Translations under genes and position numbers: made by a program
NCBI RefSeq assembly: GCF_000001735.4
Contig: NC_003075.7
Location: 2,233,001-2,297,000 of the forward strand
Direction of reading: 5' to 3'
Length of the DNA stretch: 64,000 nt
From: Arabidopsis thaliana
Lineage: Eukaryota > Streptophyta > Magnoliopsida > Brassicales > Brassicaceae
Part shown: positions 40,601 to 53,042 of the stretch, piece after piece
Layout of the letters: each line of letters opens with the position of its first letter
Position numbering within the stretch: position 1 is the first letter of the stretch
The notes under the pieces: generated by a model
Databases searched by the model: none
Told to the model about the DNA's origin: nothing
The model's input: the letters and a program-made list of their open reading frames with translations, nothing else

Positions 40601-41896
40601 TGTGGCTGACAGCAGCAGGTTACCTCCAAAAGGAAAGAAGAAGACATCTCCCAGAAAAGTCACAGTGTTGCGGTCAAGCAACCGGATTAGGGACAGTCCC
40701 GTCATGTCCAACAGAAGAGAGAGTCGGCCTACCATTCCGGTACAGCAGCGGCAAACAGCTGTTAGAGGGTCGACTAAAGTTCATGTTGTTAGGCCTGGAA
40801 AATGGGAGAAGATACCTCCAAATCCACCACCATCTTTTATTGGTCCGTTTGACCCGTTTGCTGTTCCAAGTCCAGAGAGAGTGAAATGTTTTCTTAAAAA
40901 AATGGAACGGAGAGTGTAATTACAGGCCCTATATATTCAGAATAACTAATTTGTTATCGCAACTAACTTGCTGGTATATGGTACCATGTAGATCTTATGC
41001 TCTGGCTGATGGCGTTGTAATGGAGAATACTGAATTTCTAACTATTTACGAGGCACAGACACTACTAGATGAATCAGTAAGTTATACATGCAATCAGTGT
41101 TGTTTCAAATAAAACTGTGTGCTCACTGCTTCTTTAGTAGGCCTACCAATATTAATGGTGTGTGCTAATAAAAAAACTGACTTCCACAAGGACCAGATCT
41201 GTTAGTGAGGTTCATCCAGATGCGGCTGGATAAAAAGAAGTTGTTGCGTTTTGATTTTCTACCGTCACGTTTCTTGTCAGAGCTACGACGCCAGTACAAC
41301 AAATTTTGTGCAGCTTCAGATAAGAGTGCTTTTTACTTCCCCACACTTACAAGAGTCCCATTCATGGTGCAGCCGAAATGGTTTGATGAGGTTGATGTCA
41401 TCTACTGCCGAATGCAGGTCGAGAGGCAGCATTGGGTTGGGCTTGTCATCAATTTGAAGAAATGGGAAGTCATTGTATTAGACTGCAAGAGGGAAGTATT
41501 GAACGACGAGCATGTGGCGAAGTACATAGAACACATAATAATCATGCTCCTGTACCTTATTCGAAACCATGGTGTAAACGGGAGAATGCTAACACAGAGG
41601 CTCGATCCTATGACAATGAGTAGACCCAACTTACAGTTCAATGTTTCGTCATTAGGTATGTTTGTCTTCCATGATTGAGTTTTGCTAAGTGTTTTATATT
41701 TGACTGGATGACATATATATTTCACGTGTGTTTTTCAGGCCTTGTTGGAATTGCGTGTGTGATCTTACTTGAGCTACATTCAGTTAACGCCATGGACTAT
41801 TGTGCTAAACTAGACGAAGAGAAGATGCGAGGGGCAGCTAAACAGTACGCTATCAAAATGTTCAATGCCTTGTCTCCAGAAACACGTACTGCTTGA
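37611..41896 (+). pseudogene. DUF1985-Ulp1 protease-like gene of the second MULE
   Basis: Possible start MATGPVPVKSSKQLPVV (37611). DUF1985 region at 38200-38690 (LPKRLFRLGAEPEGRKR, MWWLFAGKPICFCIDDF, ALVTGLNC), then stops (TAG 38686-38688, TAA near 38812) and frame changes up to 39105. Acidic exon 39288-39663, a Lys/Glu helix (39664-39855), several small linker exons (39964-40135, 40203-40320, 40521-40916), and the protease-like domain at 41190-41665 plus 41739-41896. His in QVERQHWVGLVIN, Asp in VIVLDCK. At the nucleophile the spliced reading is LGLVGIACVILLELH, so the residue before the conserved Gly is Val, not Cys. Inactive as a protease by this reading. Plus strand, convergent with the transposase. 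Confidence 0.7.
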
Positions 41897-42578
41897 GTCT
41901 TACAAGTGCAAAAGCTGGCAACCAAACCCGAAGGTTCTTATGTAATCTGTGACTCTTTGTTTTTAAATTCAACAATTAATAGCGATGTTTGCTATTTACA
42001 TTGTACTGTTTTGTTGGAGGCTAGTGTAATTTGTGGATTATATGCTATTTATACAAACACTATCCTGCTTAAAAATAGGAATACAACGCCTTCCCCGAAG
42101 AAAAAAAATATCGTCTACTTTACGTGACTACTTAGTAGATTATACAGAGTTACTTATATACAGGCAACATGAAAATAATAAGATTTTAATTGAAGCACCA
42201 TAATATTTGGAGTACAACTTACATTTAGGATTCAAAACTTGCTGATTATTTTCAAATAGTACAATAATGGAATCTTAATGAAGCAGATTACGGACCAAAG
42301 AAGGGGAAATACACAAATTGTGAGGTTTCTTATATATACATTTCAAAAGCGGTGTTACAAGACATTGCATACTTACATCGGAATTCAAGAAACCAACACA
42401 AATATATACGAATTGTAGGAAAAGTAAAATAGTAAGGTATACACCACATTTGGCTATACCAAACTATTTTGAAAAATGTATTGTAGCCTGCATTAGGAAA
42501 AGTAAATAAACCCGCTTCCGCAAAGTAGGCGGGAACAACCATTATTGTGCCCAAACCAGAAAGTTACTTCATAACACC

Positions 42579-44975
42579 TTATAACACCCCATAGCAGTAG
42601 TTAACGTTTTCTATAGCATTACGGCAGGAGGCTTTGTTGTGGCCAACACCACAACAACGTGAACACCTCCTTTGGGAACTAGACTTCTTGCGCTGCAAAT
42701 TAGAAGTATAGAAGCTGTTAGCTTTTAAAAAATAGAATGGACTATGTACTCTTTTAATGTTCTGAACTTGCCTTGAATTCACCACGAGATAATATTCTTA
42801 TTTTCCTTGGTCTCCAAGGTGGCTACCTAACAAATGATGGATGCTCCTCCCTTGTCGTTCCTAAAGTAATTACGGGTGCGTCCTCCCAACCAACATAGTG
42901 AATTGGATAGATTTTCTCCTCGTAACTTAGCTTCACTAACTCACTAAAATATTCGTTTGGTGCTAACGAATCTGTAAGAACTCCAAGCCGAGCAGTAGCG
43001 GCTATTGCGTAAGCACAAGGTATCCCTAAACCCTGAAATTCCAAGCAAGAACAAATAGACTCGTCCAATTTGACAATAAAACATTCACTAGTCCGAACTT
43101 GGACGTGGAACTCAAAGTTGCAAATCGGCTTAACAGACATTGACATGGCGGCTTGATAGATTTCCTATACTCTTTCCTGCACTCTCGAAGATAAAGTGGT
43201 AGGGCAGTCTTCAACTTGATCCCTTCTAATAGCAAACCAATCCATCAAAGTTGTTTTTATGTACTCAAGCATGCAAATAAGCGGGTACTCGCGTGCCTCT
43301 CTAATAACGTTGTTTCATGACTCACATATGTTACTATCCATAATATTGAAACGCCGACCTTTTGAATGCACTCTGGTCTATTCTGAAAACTCTATACACG
43401 TTACAACATACATGGTTATGTAATTTACAATCATGTCAACCACTTTACTATAACTATATGGAAGCTGAACAATATAATAATAAAGAGTAAAACAAACGTA
43501 CCCAAATCAACTAAATAGGCAACACATCCTGGGTTTAATTTTTGTATCTTGAGAAAAATCCAATTGAAATCAGTGACATGAAACGCTTGTGCAGCTTCAG
43601 ACATTAGTCAGCAGAGGCTTTTTGGCTTGTAGAGATGTCTGACATTCCGCCAAAGGTGAACAGTACAAGCAGAGTGGTTGGCTTGGGTATAGACCTGATG
43701 CCAAAGACAAAAAATCAAACAGTACTTGTCAATTGTGAACCAGATTCTATATGTAGAATAAGTACATATCTAGCGGTATACTATATAACACAATGCTTCA
43801 AAGCAATGTTGTTTCTCACCTTACTCAAGCCCATGTATATGCTACCATGTCGGTCAGATATAAACATTAAATCAGGATTGTCTGGAGCTATAATGCTGAG
43901 CCGCTGAAAACCCCCGTTCATAAGTGCTATCATTCTCACTGTTAACGATACCAAAAGCAATTGGGAAGATCTAAAAATTCCCATCTTGGCAACATGCTGA
44001 TATGAGACAACCACCGTATCTACTTTCATAGATGTTCCATCAACGACAATGACCTTCCACATGTATGCATAGCCTTTAATAGAAGCTGTGAAGGCTATGA
44101 ATTGGTATTTGAAACGGTGTGGACCATTTGGCTGATCGTCATACTCTGTAAAGCACATACTCCCTGTGTTTACTTGCTGAAGTAGCCCAGCGTAAGCGGG
44201 GATTAGTGCGTAGCTGCCGGCCATAGATCCTAATGACTTCTCCATTGCCACCTCTCTAGCACGCCAAGCTTTCCAGTAGGATATACTAACATGATAGTCG
44301 TCAAGAAGGAACTTCCAAATCACAACAACATTTGGCCCGCTTTTAATACCAAGAAAGCACGATTGCATAAGTTCCCCTATTACTTGAGTTGTTGCTAAAT
44401 GGTGGTATCTACGCCTTTGATCAATTGTGAATGTGTGTCTCTAATTTGCCTGCCGCACTTGAAAGCTGTCAGAAGAATCAACCTTAGAGGCATACACCCG
44501 CCATGAACAAGTCCTCGAGATGCATTTCAACACCATAAACTTTGGAGTAGAACGTGCAGTTCTGAAGTGAAACTTGCGGTTGATGGCGTGTATAGCTATC
44601 TTAATCTTGCAATCAGACTTGGACTTAAATACTCTGCCAATAAACAGCTTGTCTCCTTCGTATTTCACATCAAAGAAAGCAGAGACCACACCTGAAACAA
44701 AATGAACATCTTTCAGCAAATGTATGTATTATGCTACTTAAATAGAACCAGTATGTCTAAACACAATGGTATACAAGACATAAACTATTTTAACGAACTA
44801 GCAAATTCCAAATTCTTAAAACAAATCAACAAAACAATTATATATGTATAGCCGGATTACAAGTTATACCTTCACCTTTTCCATCATTAAAGACCGGTGG
44901 GGCGTCTCGACCGAATAGATTAGGATCATCACTAAAATCAGAGAGGATTGTGTTTAAAGCTTCTTGTGCCCGCCC
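42579..44975 (-). pseudogene. mudrA-type transposase of the second MULE
   Basis: Minus strand, several exons or frames: truncated N-terminal exon (LSDFSDDPNLFGRDAPPVF, 44975-44875); MuDR region (KFHFRTARSTPKFMVLKC, CSWRVYASK, 44719-44441); catalytic core with VIVVDGTSMK and LMFISDRHGSIYMG (44050-43840), then EAAQAFHVTDFNWIFLKIQ (about 43600), and the third acidic residue in IMDSNICES followed at once by TGA (about 43320). SWIM-like ICSCLEFQGLGIPCAYA (about 43050-43000) has Tyr where the last His is expected. CCHC knuckle CSRCCGVGHNKASC (about 42665-42620). Stops and frame changes make it non-functional. Confidence 0.75.
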
Positions 44976-45189
44976 CCAAAACAGATTATACTATATATAG
45001 TTTACACAAGACTTGATATACAAGCAAAGAATATTAGTGAACATATTAATCGGAAACTATCTTTATCCGTAACAGTTTTGAGGGATGAAGCTGAAATTGG
45101 TCCGATTGATATTAATTCAATTGTGTGAGAGGCTTGTATGCAATGCTACATCGTGACACACGTCTCAGCAGAGTTATCTATTTGTTATA

Positions 45190-45670
45190 GTTGACAAACT
45201 TCCATTATCCGACGACTCTGATTTACACACAAATTGAAAACATTGGACTTTGTTTAAGAAGTTTAAGGGGGAAAAAGGCATCGGGCCTTGTTCAAATATT
45301 TGCTCAAACAGAAAAAAGAATTCCAAAAAGAATTATTAAAGTTTATCAAGTACATCATTTTCCGTCCATAAAATTGTATTGACGATGTTGAATGTCCATC
45401 AAATTGATCTTTTTATCTTCTATTATCGAAGACTCTGATTTACACAAAAATGGAAAAAGGGTATTATATGTTTCTAAAATGTTTAAGACGTTTAAGGAAA
45501 AACAAGCATTGGACCTTGTTTAAAAAAAAGTACTTGACAGTGTTCAAATAGAAAAAGATCCCAAAATGAATTATTAAAATTGAAGTACGTCATTTCTGTC
45601 CATAAAACTGTACTGACGATGTTGAGTGCCCATCAAATTAGTCATTTTCCCATCAAATTGATTTTTTTTA
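45190..45670. repeat. Direct tandem duplication of about 220 bp
   Basis: Two similar units, each with GACTCTGATTTACACA, a TTTAAG...TTTAAGG phrase, and GACGATGTTGA.TG.CCATCAAATT, start near 45200 and 45420. No coding potential. Confidence 0.7.
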
Positions 45671-46069
45671 TCTCATTGAATCAAAAAAGAGTTATGAGAA
45701 TTTTAGACAACAAAACTGTCAAATATTAAAAAAGTTATAATGTTTAAAAAAGATTCAAAATAATGAAGCTAATATGTCCTTGACTTTTTTTTTAAATGTT
45801 TTAAAAATATTTTGTTTAAAATTAGATAATGTTTTAATTTAAAATCTAAAATTACTATTTTTTAATTGGTTTTGATGATTTGTATTTTACAGATTGTTTT
45901 AGGATTGTTTGATCATATTTAGATAGATAATAAATAATATTGTAGGTTAGAAATCAACAAAAATCAAATATATTTTTTAATCACTATGCAAAAACTTTAA
46001 ACCTCAAGGAATTATGAGGCTGATTGAGTATTAAACAAAAACAACATAGTCGTATTGAAAGCATGTGGT

Positions 46070-46210
46070 GGGGTTACTTGGAGACAAAAAGTATAACTTA
46101 TAACCGTATTGAAAGGGTACAGTTTACACACCAAGTGATTAAATCGCTAATTCTAAATGTTTACCCTTTCTATACGGCTATTAGATTTTAATGCACATAT
46201 GTGAGAAGGT
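46070..46210. other. Relic copy of a CRK upstream region
   Basis: The words ACC.TATTGAAAGG, AAGTGATTAA and ATGTTTACCCTTTCT.TACGGCTATT appear in the same order as at 8845-8950, upstream of the CRK at 9116. No CRK coding sequence follows here; MULE and Copia debris now border it. Confidence 0.6.
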
Positions 46211-46754
46211 AGAAGATGACCAAACCCTTGTGAGGTTCTAAAATCTGCTTTGGTCTTCTTCAGTCAGCTTTCCTTAGTGAAAGAATAAAATGCATATATT
46301 TGTTTTTAAAAGATACTATACGTGTATTTAAATGTGGATGGTGATACATCAACAATATTAAGACAAATTTATAGGTTGCGCATGTCTTAGTCAAAGTTTT
46401 CTAAAATATATAAAAATAGAAAACAAAACTATTTAACTTATTTAACACTCACTAGACTTTTGAGACTTATTTTGCATTTTATGTATGGAATTCTTTGTTT
46501 TTTTTTTGCGCAACTATATTGAATTCTATTTTCTATTGAAACATATAAACTCTTTATTATATGTTTATTTGTAGTAATTTCTTAGTCCAATATTCAATAG
46601 TATAAATGTTTCTAATCAGATATAGACATATAATAGTCGATTAGTAGAGAAAGTACACTATTACAAATTACTGATATAAACCTTATGAGAAGTTTCGGCA
46701 TGCTACAGATAGAGAACTATTCGACGTGGTCTTAAGTGTGTTGCAAAAATAGAT

Positions 46755-47455
46755 TAAGAAGGTATAGAGGATGATTTTGTTTGGAACGCGTCAAACAAAC
46801 GTTTTTTCTTTATTTTTATTAATAATAAATATTTTAGAATGATTTTATTCTCTAGGTAATTATTTGATCTATTATACCCGAATGATCAACCCCGACTAAG
46901 AACAAATCTAAGCTTAATCGTTCCTCTGTTTCTTATCACCCGCCTGATTACAAACACCCACTTTCTAAGCTTTTGCTAGGTTTCGAAAGCTTTACACGTA
47001 TGGCAATATTCTAGAGTGCTTAGGCGGCTCAATGCCTACTCCTAGAAGATTTATGCTATTCTCGCTAACCTTAATCCCTAGGATCTCCGAGAATCAATGA
47101 GCGGAATCTTTCTTGAATCGTCAAGCCTATTTCTTTTCCTTGTTCGAGATCCTCCTTAATATTTAAGCCTATCTCTTTCCTTGTTCGAGATCCTCCTTGA
47201 TATTCAAGCCTATCTTTTTCCTTATTTGTTGAGAAGAATATTCACCAAATCTTCTCAACCGACTTTCGTCTTTAATTACCATGCCAAGTCAGCAAAGCTT
47301 CTTGACACGTCAGATCAACCACTCCAGCTCCGCCATGTCAGCTCACGCGTCCATGTCAGCAACTCAGACGTTTGATGTAGATTTGATGCAGCTTCCTGAT
47401 ATCCAACAGCTCTCTGATGTCCATCAGCTCGTTGTTGTCAGAATCTGCATCTTCA
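46755..47455 (-). repeat. 3' LTR of the outer Copia element
   Basis: Matches 53043-53696 plus 55760-55835 (for example GATTTTGTTTGGAACGCG, TCAACC.ACTC.AGCTCCG). The repeated phrase TTCAAGCCTATCT.TTTCCTTG occurs in tandem within it. Confidence 0.9.
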
Positions 47456-48360
47456 ATCTCCCCCTTTTTGACTTAGTTTGATACTCAAGCATCCTTCTGA
47501 TTCAACTTGAAAAGATACTAAACAAACCAAACAAAGATAAACAGAACAAGCAATATCTAGCTATAGATAAAAGCTTGTTCATATGAGAACTATCTTAAGA
47601 ACGCAAAACATCAATAACAGCGAAAATCAAATTCTTAACCGTTTACATCACTCAGAAGAATTCTACCAACGAACTCTAACAACAGGCAGTGAAACTATGT
47701 CTAAACTCAAAACGAATCAAATTCAAACAAGTCTCCCACATAAACAGTGAACACTGCTCAACTAGTAATTAGTCAACAATACTTATCAAGTAATCAGTCA
47801 ACTATGAACATTACTAAGTAGTCAGCAGTCTGTCAAACTCCCCCACAATCAAGCATTCTATAAACCAGAGTCATCTCCCCCTGCTTGAGTGCATAACTAA
47901 GTTAAAAACAACTAGTTACAGAAGATCTACATTAGGACAAGTAGTTAGAAATACTTACCTGAAATCAGTGTATCGTAACACACTTTGATGACCATCCACT
48001 TCTCAGACTACTGCAGCCAAACCGGGTTTGCTTCCACCAGCTGTTTGAATCAAACAATCTCCTTGACGAGACCTGAAAGTCAAACAGAAGGAAACCCAAA
48101 CACAGCAACAAGACAAAATCTAGAAACGTTTCTAGCATACCTATCAAAAGATAAGATTCGTCCAAGCAGCTGTGTTTAACTTATTACAGACCCAAGTTTT
48201 CAGAGGATACATATCATCAGTTCAAAAAGAACAAAAATAAAAGCATGGTGTGAAATAAAAACAAGCTTGTCAAAAACAAGATTTTAAACGTTAAAAACAT
48301 CAAGCTCCCCCTTAAATTAGTTTCTCCCATCATCAGATTCAGACACATCTCCTCCTGCTT
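47456..48360 (-). other. Cluster of polypurine tracts upstream of the 3' LTR
   Basis: On minus: AAAAAGGGGGAGATTG next to the LTR (47457-47470), and further purine tracts near 47838 (GGGGGAG), 47875 (CAGGGGGAGATGA), 48303 (AAGGGGGAG) and 48348 (AGGAGGAGATG). Two sit in similar contexts (TGCACT.AAGCAGG.GGAGATG). Multiple tracts of this kind are described for Sireviruses. Confidence 0.6.
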
Positions 48361-48415
48361 AAGTGCATGACTTAGTCAAAAATCACACAAACATCATTAG
48401 CTGAGATATAATATT

Positions 48416-49774
48416 TCAAAGGAAAACAGAAAAACACTTACTTGCATCTAAAGCAGTCTGCAGAACTTCAATGGCCAGTTTCATTGCTCTACGATGTTCT
48501 GAACCATCAGTGGAGTCACCAGCTTGCACTCCTTGGGTTGATGGCTTCTTTGCAGTCTTCTTCTTAGTCTGGACTAAGGGCTCTGGCTTCTCAACAAACT
48601 TCACAGGATGCTGCATCTGAAGAAGTTGATACACAGGACTCGGAAACGGAATGTAGAACTTTGCCTCAGGTTTCAAAGCAAGCTGCAGAATAGAACTTTG
48701 CCTCAACTTTCAAAGCAAGATGCACAATATGCTCATACACCATCTGCCCAAAGTCAAAAGCCAACTTGTGTGCAATCCGATACATAAGCAAAACCCTGTG
48801 TATACTTGCATATCCCTCGCTGGTCGTTGGAGACCAATTTCTGCACGAGAACTTGAAAAGCTTCCTACAGTTCTCCGAGAAGGTGCTCATCGGAAGACTC
48901 TGAAGAACCTTCACTTGTCCGTTAGTCAGATAGCTGGTGACCTCATCATCAATCAGACTAGCAATTTGCACCTGTAGAGCTCTGGCATCAACTAATTGCA
49001 GACCAAACGAAGCGTTGATCTTGGCAGGAGAGAATTTGTACTCCATTCCTCGCACACATACCTTGACAGAATCACCTTCGACCTCTTCTTAGCATCATGA
49101 GAGATAAATCGCAAGCGGTCAAAGCCATCTTTATCAACAACACTTGAACTAGCAGCTTCGTTCCTATCGTTAGTCTTCTGTCTTTTTATCCTCTCCACAA
49201 CAGCAAACTGTTTTCTTTTCAGCAGACGCGAGGACACAGACAGATCTGTTGAGTCAACAGCTTGTGCTGATTCAGATGCATCAGAGATCTGCACTACTTG
49301 AGGATTCTTGTTGTTGAGTTATGGAACTTGATCACAAGTCTTGTTTCTGGTCTCAGCTTGAATGGGTGTCTCAGATCTATGCTCATGAACAACAGAAGAT
49401 TCACACACGTCAGGCAGTTCCACAATCACCGGTGGGCCGCCTGTTCATCTTGGTTCTCATTGTTTGGAAGCTCAGATCTGAGAGATGTTGGTTCGGGCTC
49501 AGCATACAACACCATAGCTCTGTTTTGATTTTCTTCCTCTTCAGCTTTCAGAGACTGCGATGGATGCTCTTCAGAGGCTGCTTCTGACAGGTTCGGCGAC
49601 GGTGTCACAGATCTTTGTTGCACGAGCCGTTGAAGTCCACAGAAAATCGCATTCATCTTCAAGAAAGATTTCAACTTGATTCTCTTTGAGCACAAGTCTT
49701 CGAATAAACGACTCCCTAGGCAGGTTTAATTTGACATGAGAAACCCTAACTCTTTTTCCCTCCAACGTAGACAT
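48416..49774 (-). pseudogene. Extra ORF downstream of pol in the outer Copia (plant transposon-protein/env-position ORF)
   Basis: Starts MSTLEGKRVRVSHVKLNL at 49774, then passes through an acidic stretch (LKAEEEENQNRAMVLYAE), a basic stretch (SSRLLKRKQFAVVERIKRQK), and RGMEYKFSPAKINASFGLQ followed by KLFKFSCRNWSPTTSEGY and AFDFGQMVYEHIVHLALK. The last part resembles what I know as the putative plant transposon protein domain. At least three frame changes or stops interrupt it. It lies between RNase H and the 3' LTR on the same strand, the place of the additional ORF in Sirevirus/Endovir-type elements. No signal peptide or obvious membrane segment is seen, so an envelope role is not supported. 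Confidence 0.6.
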
Positions 49775-50662
49775 TAAGTAATGGGCTTAATTTGTTCATG
49801 GGCCTTCAAAACAAATGGGCTTAGGCTGAATACCTAAAATAATTAGAGCCTGAAACACTAAACAAAAACATTAGTGCATACTTGCAAATAATCCCATTGA
49901 TTCATATCATCCCATTGATCAATATCACATGTTAGCATAGTTCAGATTAAAAATCATTTAGCGAACAACCATTCACTCATGAACAGAATTTAGTGACCCA
50001 GAAAGTTATTGAAACATGTGAGTACAGTAAGTTGGATTCAAAACATTTTTATACCTTTGAGATCTGTTCCGTGTTCCGTGCCAACCACTTGTTCAGAACT
50101 CAGCAAGAAGCTACCATAACCACTCAGATCTTTGATAGATCAACTCTGGATACAGTGGCTAGTCTTTCACACTATCATGCCTTCAATTCCAGTAGATCGG
50201 CTCAACGTATAACAGGCAGCTGGAATTTTCCTTTGGAGATTGCTCAAAGAATCAGGAGTGTGATGTTTTCATTTCCACACTTCCTTAGATTTAGATACAA
50301 CAGGGTTCTCCTTTTTTTTCTTTTCTTTTTTTAAACTTTGGATCCCGGTTGATCTATCAGTTTCATATTAGCAGCATCACTTGACTTCTCAACTGCTGAT
50401 ATCAGTGCATGATGGTCATTTGACACCAAATTAGGCTTTAGATACCCTTAGTTTGGTTTGCACAATACATTGATCTTCTCAGCGCTTTGACCTTTGTTAG
50501 ACGACAACGTTTTACAGCTGACTATAGAATCAGCATGACAGTATGCTATTTTCCACACACCTTTATTCACAGAGTGTTGATCTTCTATTCATCCTCGGAT
50601 TTCCATAGCCTGTTCTTGCATTTTTTGCTCTTGTCTTAGATCAACACATCTCACGAAACAAA

Positions 50663-51130
50663 TTAGATCTCAGGCACACCAATTAACTTTCTCAGATCAC
50701 TGAGGCTATTAAAGTCCAAGATTTTGGTACACAAATCAGATAGTTGATATTCAGTACTCACATGATCAACTACTATCAGTTTCGCCTCAACAAGTTTACA
50801 GATGAAATGGTGTAGAATATCAATATGCTTAGTGCGTGAATGTTGAACAAGATTATTTCCTATGTTTATTGCACTTTGATTATCACAATAAATTAGTAAA
50901 GAATCAGAGATCATACCATAGTCCGCTACCATTTGTTTCATCCACATGATTTGAGTGTAGCAACTCCTTAGAGCAAGGTACTCTATTTCAGTAATGGATA
51001 GAGACACAATATTCTGCTCCTTACTCTACCACGAGACCATGTTGCTACCCATGAAAACGTATCCACCACTTGTACTTCAGCGAAACTTCCACGGATCCAG
51101 CCCAGTCAGCATCTTGCACTGCATCAGACT
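50663..51130 (-). pseudogene. Copia RNase H end (outer element)
   Basis: On minus: DADWAGS, then STSGGYVFMGSNMVSW in another frame, a stop, and SLSITEIEYLALRSCYTQ, LLIYCDNQSAINIGNN, HIDILHHFICKLVE, HVSTEYQLSDLCTK. These are the standard C-terminal RNase H motifs of Copia polyproteins. Between this and 51242 the integrase and most of the reverse transcriptase are missing. Confidence 0.85.
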
Positions 51131-51241
51131 CTTATAATGATATTCAGGCACTGCGACTCCTGATATGTACAGAGACTCATCCACTTTGACTCCAGATATG
51201 TACAAAGACATGTACAAACACCATCAGATTCAGTTCCTGAT

Positions 51242-52982
51242 TCATCCGCCACCAGCAGGCTTGGTAACTTTCTCCCCCCGAATCCTTCCCATAGCTTCAT
51301 GTGGGATGTGATTTGAATACTTACTAGACTGCTGCAACTTGCTACTAGTGACCAAGTCCTGACTATGTAGGTACTTCGGATTCAGAATACCTCTTTGAAC
51401 GAACTCCTTTGAATGTGGATTGGATGATTTCCACATGTAATGGTTACCACCTGTGATGTGTCCTTGGTCACGACAGTACCAACAGTTCCTCGTTCTTCTG
51501 CTCAGTTGTTTGACACTCGACTGACTAACTCTTGCTTTTGACCTCGTCCTTGCCTTCACATAACCAGACTTAGCAAAGTTGTTAACAAGAACAGCTCTAT
51601 TCATAACCTTATTTGAGGTACATGAATATCCACAGTTACGATAAAGATCATCTTTCTTTATGTAGACTTGATTCCCTTGCTTATCGTTCTTGTGGTGCTG
51701 CTTGTGGTGCCTGACTTGCGTAACACGATTCAGCTGTAACAATCAGCTCTGTAGTGTTTCTGACTTCCGCAATACCAACATCCTGTTCTTCTGCTCCTCA
51801 GATGATTGTGATCAACCTAATAATCTGACTGCCTCCAGTTCTGAGTAGGCATACTCCTGGTCAACGCCTTTCGAGCCTTCGAGGGTGCATCCTTGCGGTG
51901 GGCTTTTACTGGTTTGATATCATCAGATTTCTCATCTGAAGTTGTCCCTTTGACAAAACGCGTTCCTCCTTTTGAACTTGATCCATCATATCCAAGACGC
52001 CAAGTAACGTTTGAAGTTCTTCCAACAGTCAGGAGCTTATCCAAGTCTTTAGTCCCCCTACTCAGCATCTTGATGTTTCTCGGTTGGTCTTCTAGCTGTT
52101 TCTCCAATCCTTGGATTTGATTCTCTCTTCACCATGCTCCTTTCAAGTGCAGAAACTTTTTCCATCAAGATTTCCTTTTCAGAAATGAGCTCCTTATTTT
52201 CCTTCTTTTTCAGAATCACTCTGAATCAGTATCAGACTCTTGATCGTTCCCATCTGAGCATCTTCCTCAACCGTGTGGTCATCATCTTCAATGGCACCAA
52301 AATAGGTTGCGTAGCTGTTGAGAATTTCTTCCTTATCAGTATCATACGCCTGCATCATCCCAACAACCTGATCAAACTTTAATTGATCTGAGTTCAAAGA
52401 TACATCAATCGCTGACTTGTGTGATTGAAACTTGTCTGGTAGACTCCTGAGAAATTTTTTCACCATCTTCTTGTCCTTGTACGTTTTTCCTAGGACAACA
52501 GCCTCTTGTGTGATGGAGCTCAATTTGCCGTTGAAGTCATCCACGGATTCTTCAGCTTCCATGGTCAGATTCTCAAACTCTGACGCAAGCATGTCCAGAC
52601 GAGTACGCTTCACATTGTTGGTGCATTCAAATGAGACTTGCAGAATTTCCCATACTTCCTTTGCTGATAAGCATCCTTGAACCTGAGTGAACTTATTCCT
52701 TAACAAAGATCCAAAAATCACAGACAGTGCCTGAGAGTTGTGATTGGCTGCTGTCTTCTCATCCGCAATCCATTCAGTCCTTGATTTCGAAACAATGTCT
52801 CTCTTTGCATCCTTTGTGGTAGGAGGCATCCAACCATCTTCTACTGCAAACCATGCATCCATGTCGATACTTTGAATCGATCGCTTGATCAACACCTTCC
52901 AATACCCGTAATGCTCAGCATCCAGCTTCAGTGGCTTAGGTATCGCAATGAACCGTTGTGCTTTCTCCTTCCCTTGTCGCAA
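51242..52982 (-). pseudogene. Copia gag region (outer element)
   Basis: 52982-52194 is a UBN2-type gag: HYGYWKVLIKRSIQSID, then KEVWEILQVSFECTNNV, LDMLASEFENLTMEAEESV, KKFLRSLPDKFQSHKSAI. After frame changes come a Lys-rich part with NVTWRLGYDG (52107-51817) and a zinc-knuckle-like NCWYCRDQGHITGGNHY (51742-51242; the last position lacks Cys). The frame is broken at least twice; not functional. Confidence 0.85.
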
Positions 52983-53028
52983 GATCTCACCTGTTGAACA
53001 GATTCACAACTTCTTTTACCAAGTGTCC

Positions 53029-53040
53029 GCTCTGATACCA
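53029..53040 (-). other. Primer-binding site of the outer Copia element
   Basis: TGGTATCAGAGC on minus, complementary to the 3' end of initiator methionine tRNA, directly inside the 5' LTR. Confidence 0.85.
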
Positions 53041-53042
53041 AT

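Larger units (their letters stand above)
37375..44975 (-). mobile_element. Second Ulp1/mudrA MULE, decayed and missing its right end
   Basis: A DUF1985-Ulp1 gene on plus (37611-41896) and a mudrA transposase on minus (44975-42579) converge, the mirror image of the MULE at 12.6 kb. A candidate left terminus near 37375 has repeated GCAAAACTAAC words. No complementary sequence is seen after the transposase, whose first exon breaks off at about 44975, so the right end appears deleted. No target duplication found. Its protein sequences differ strongly from those of the first MULE, so it is a separate lineage, not a copy. Confidence 0.7.

Noticed and set aside
49993..50334. Plus-strand ORF of 113 aa inside the outer Copia
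   Set aside because: Lies antisense in the region between the extra ORF and RNase H; no domain and no splice support.
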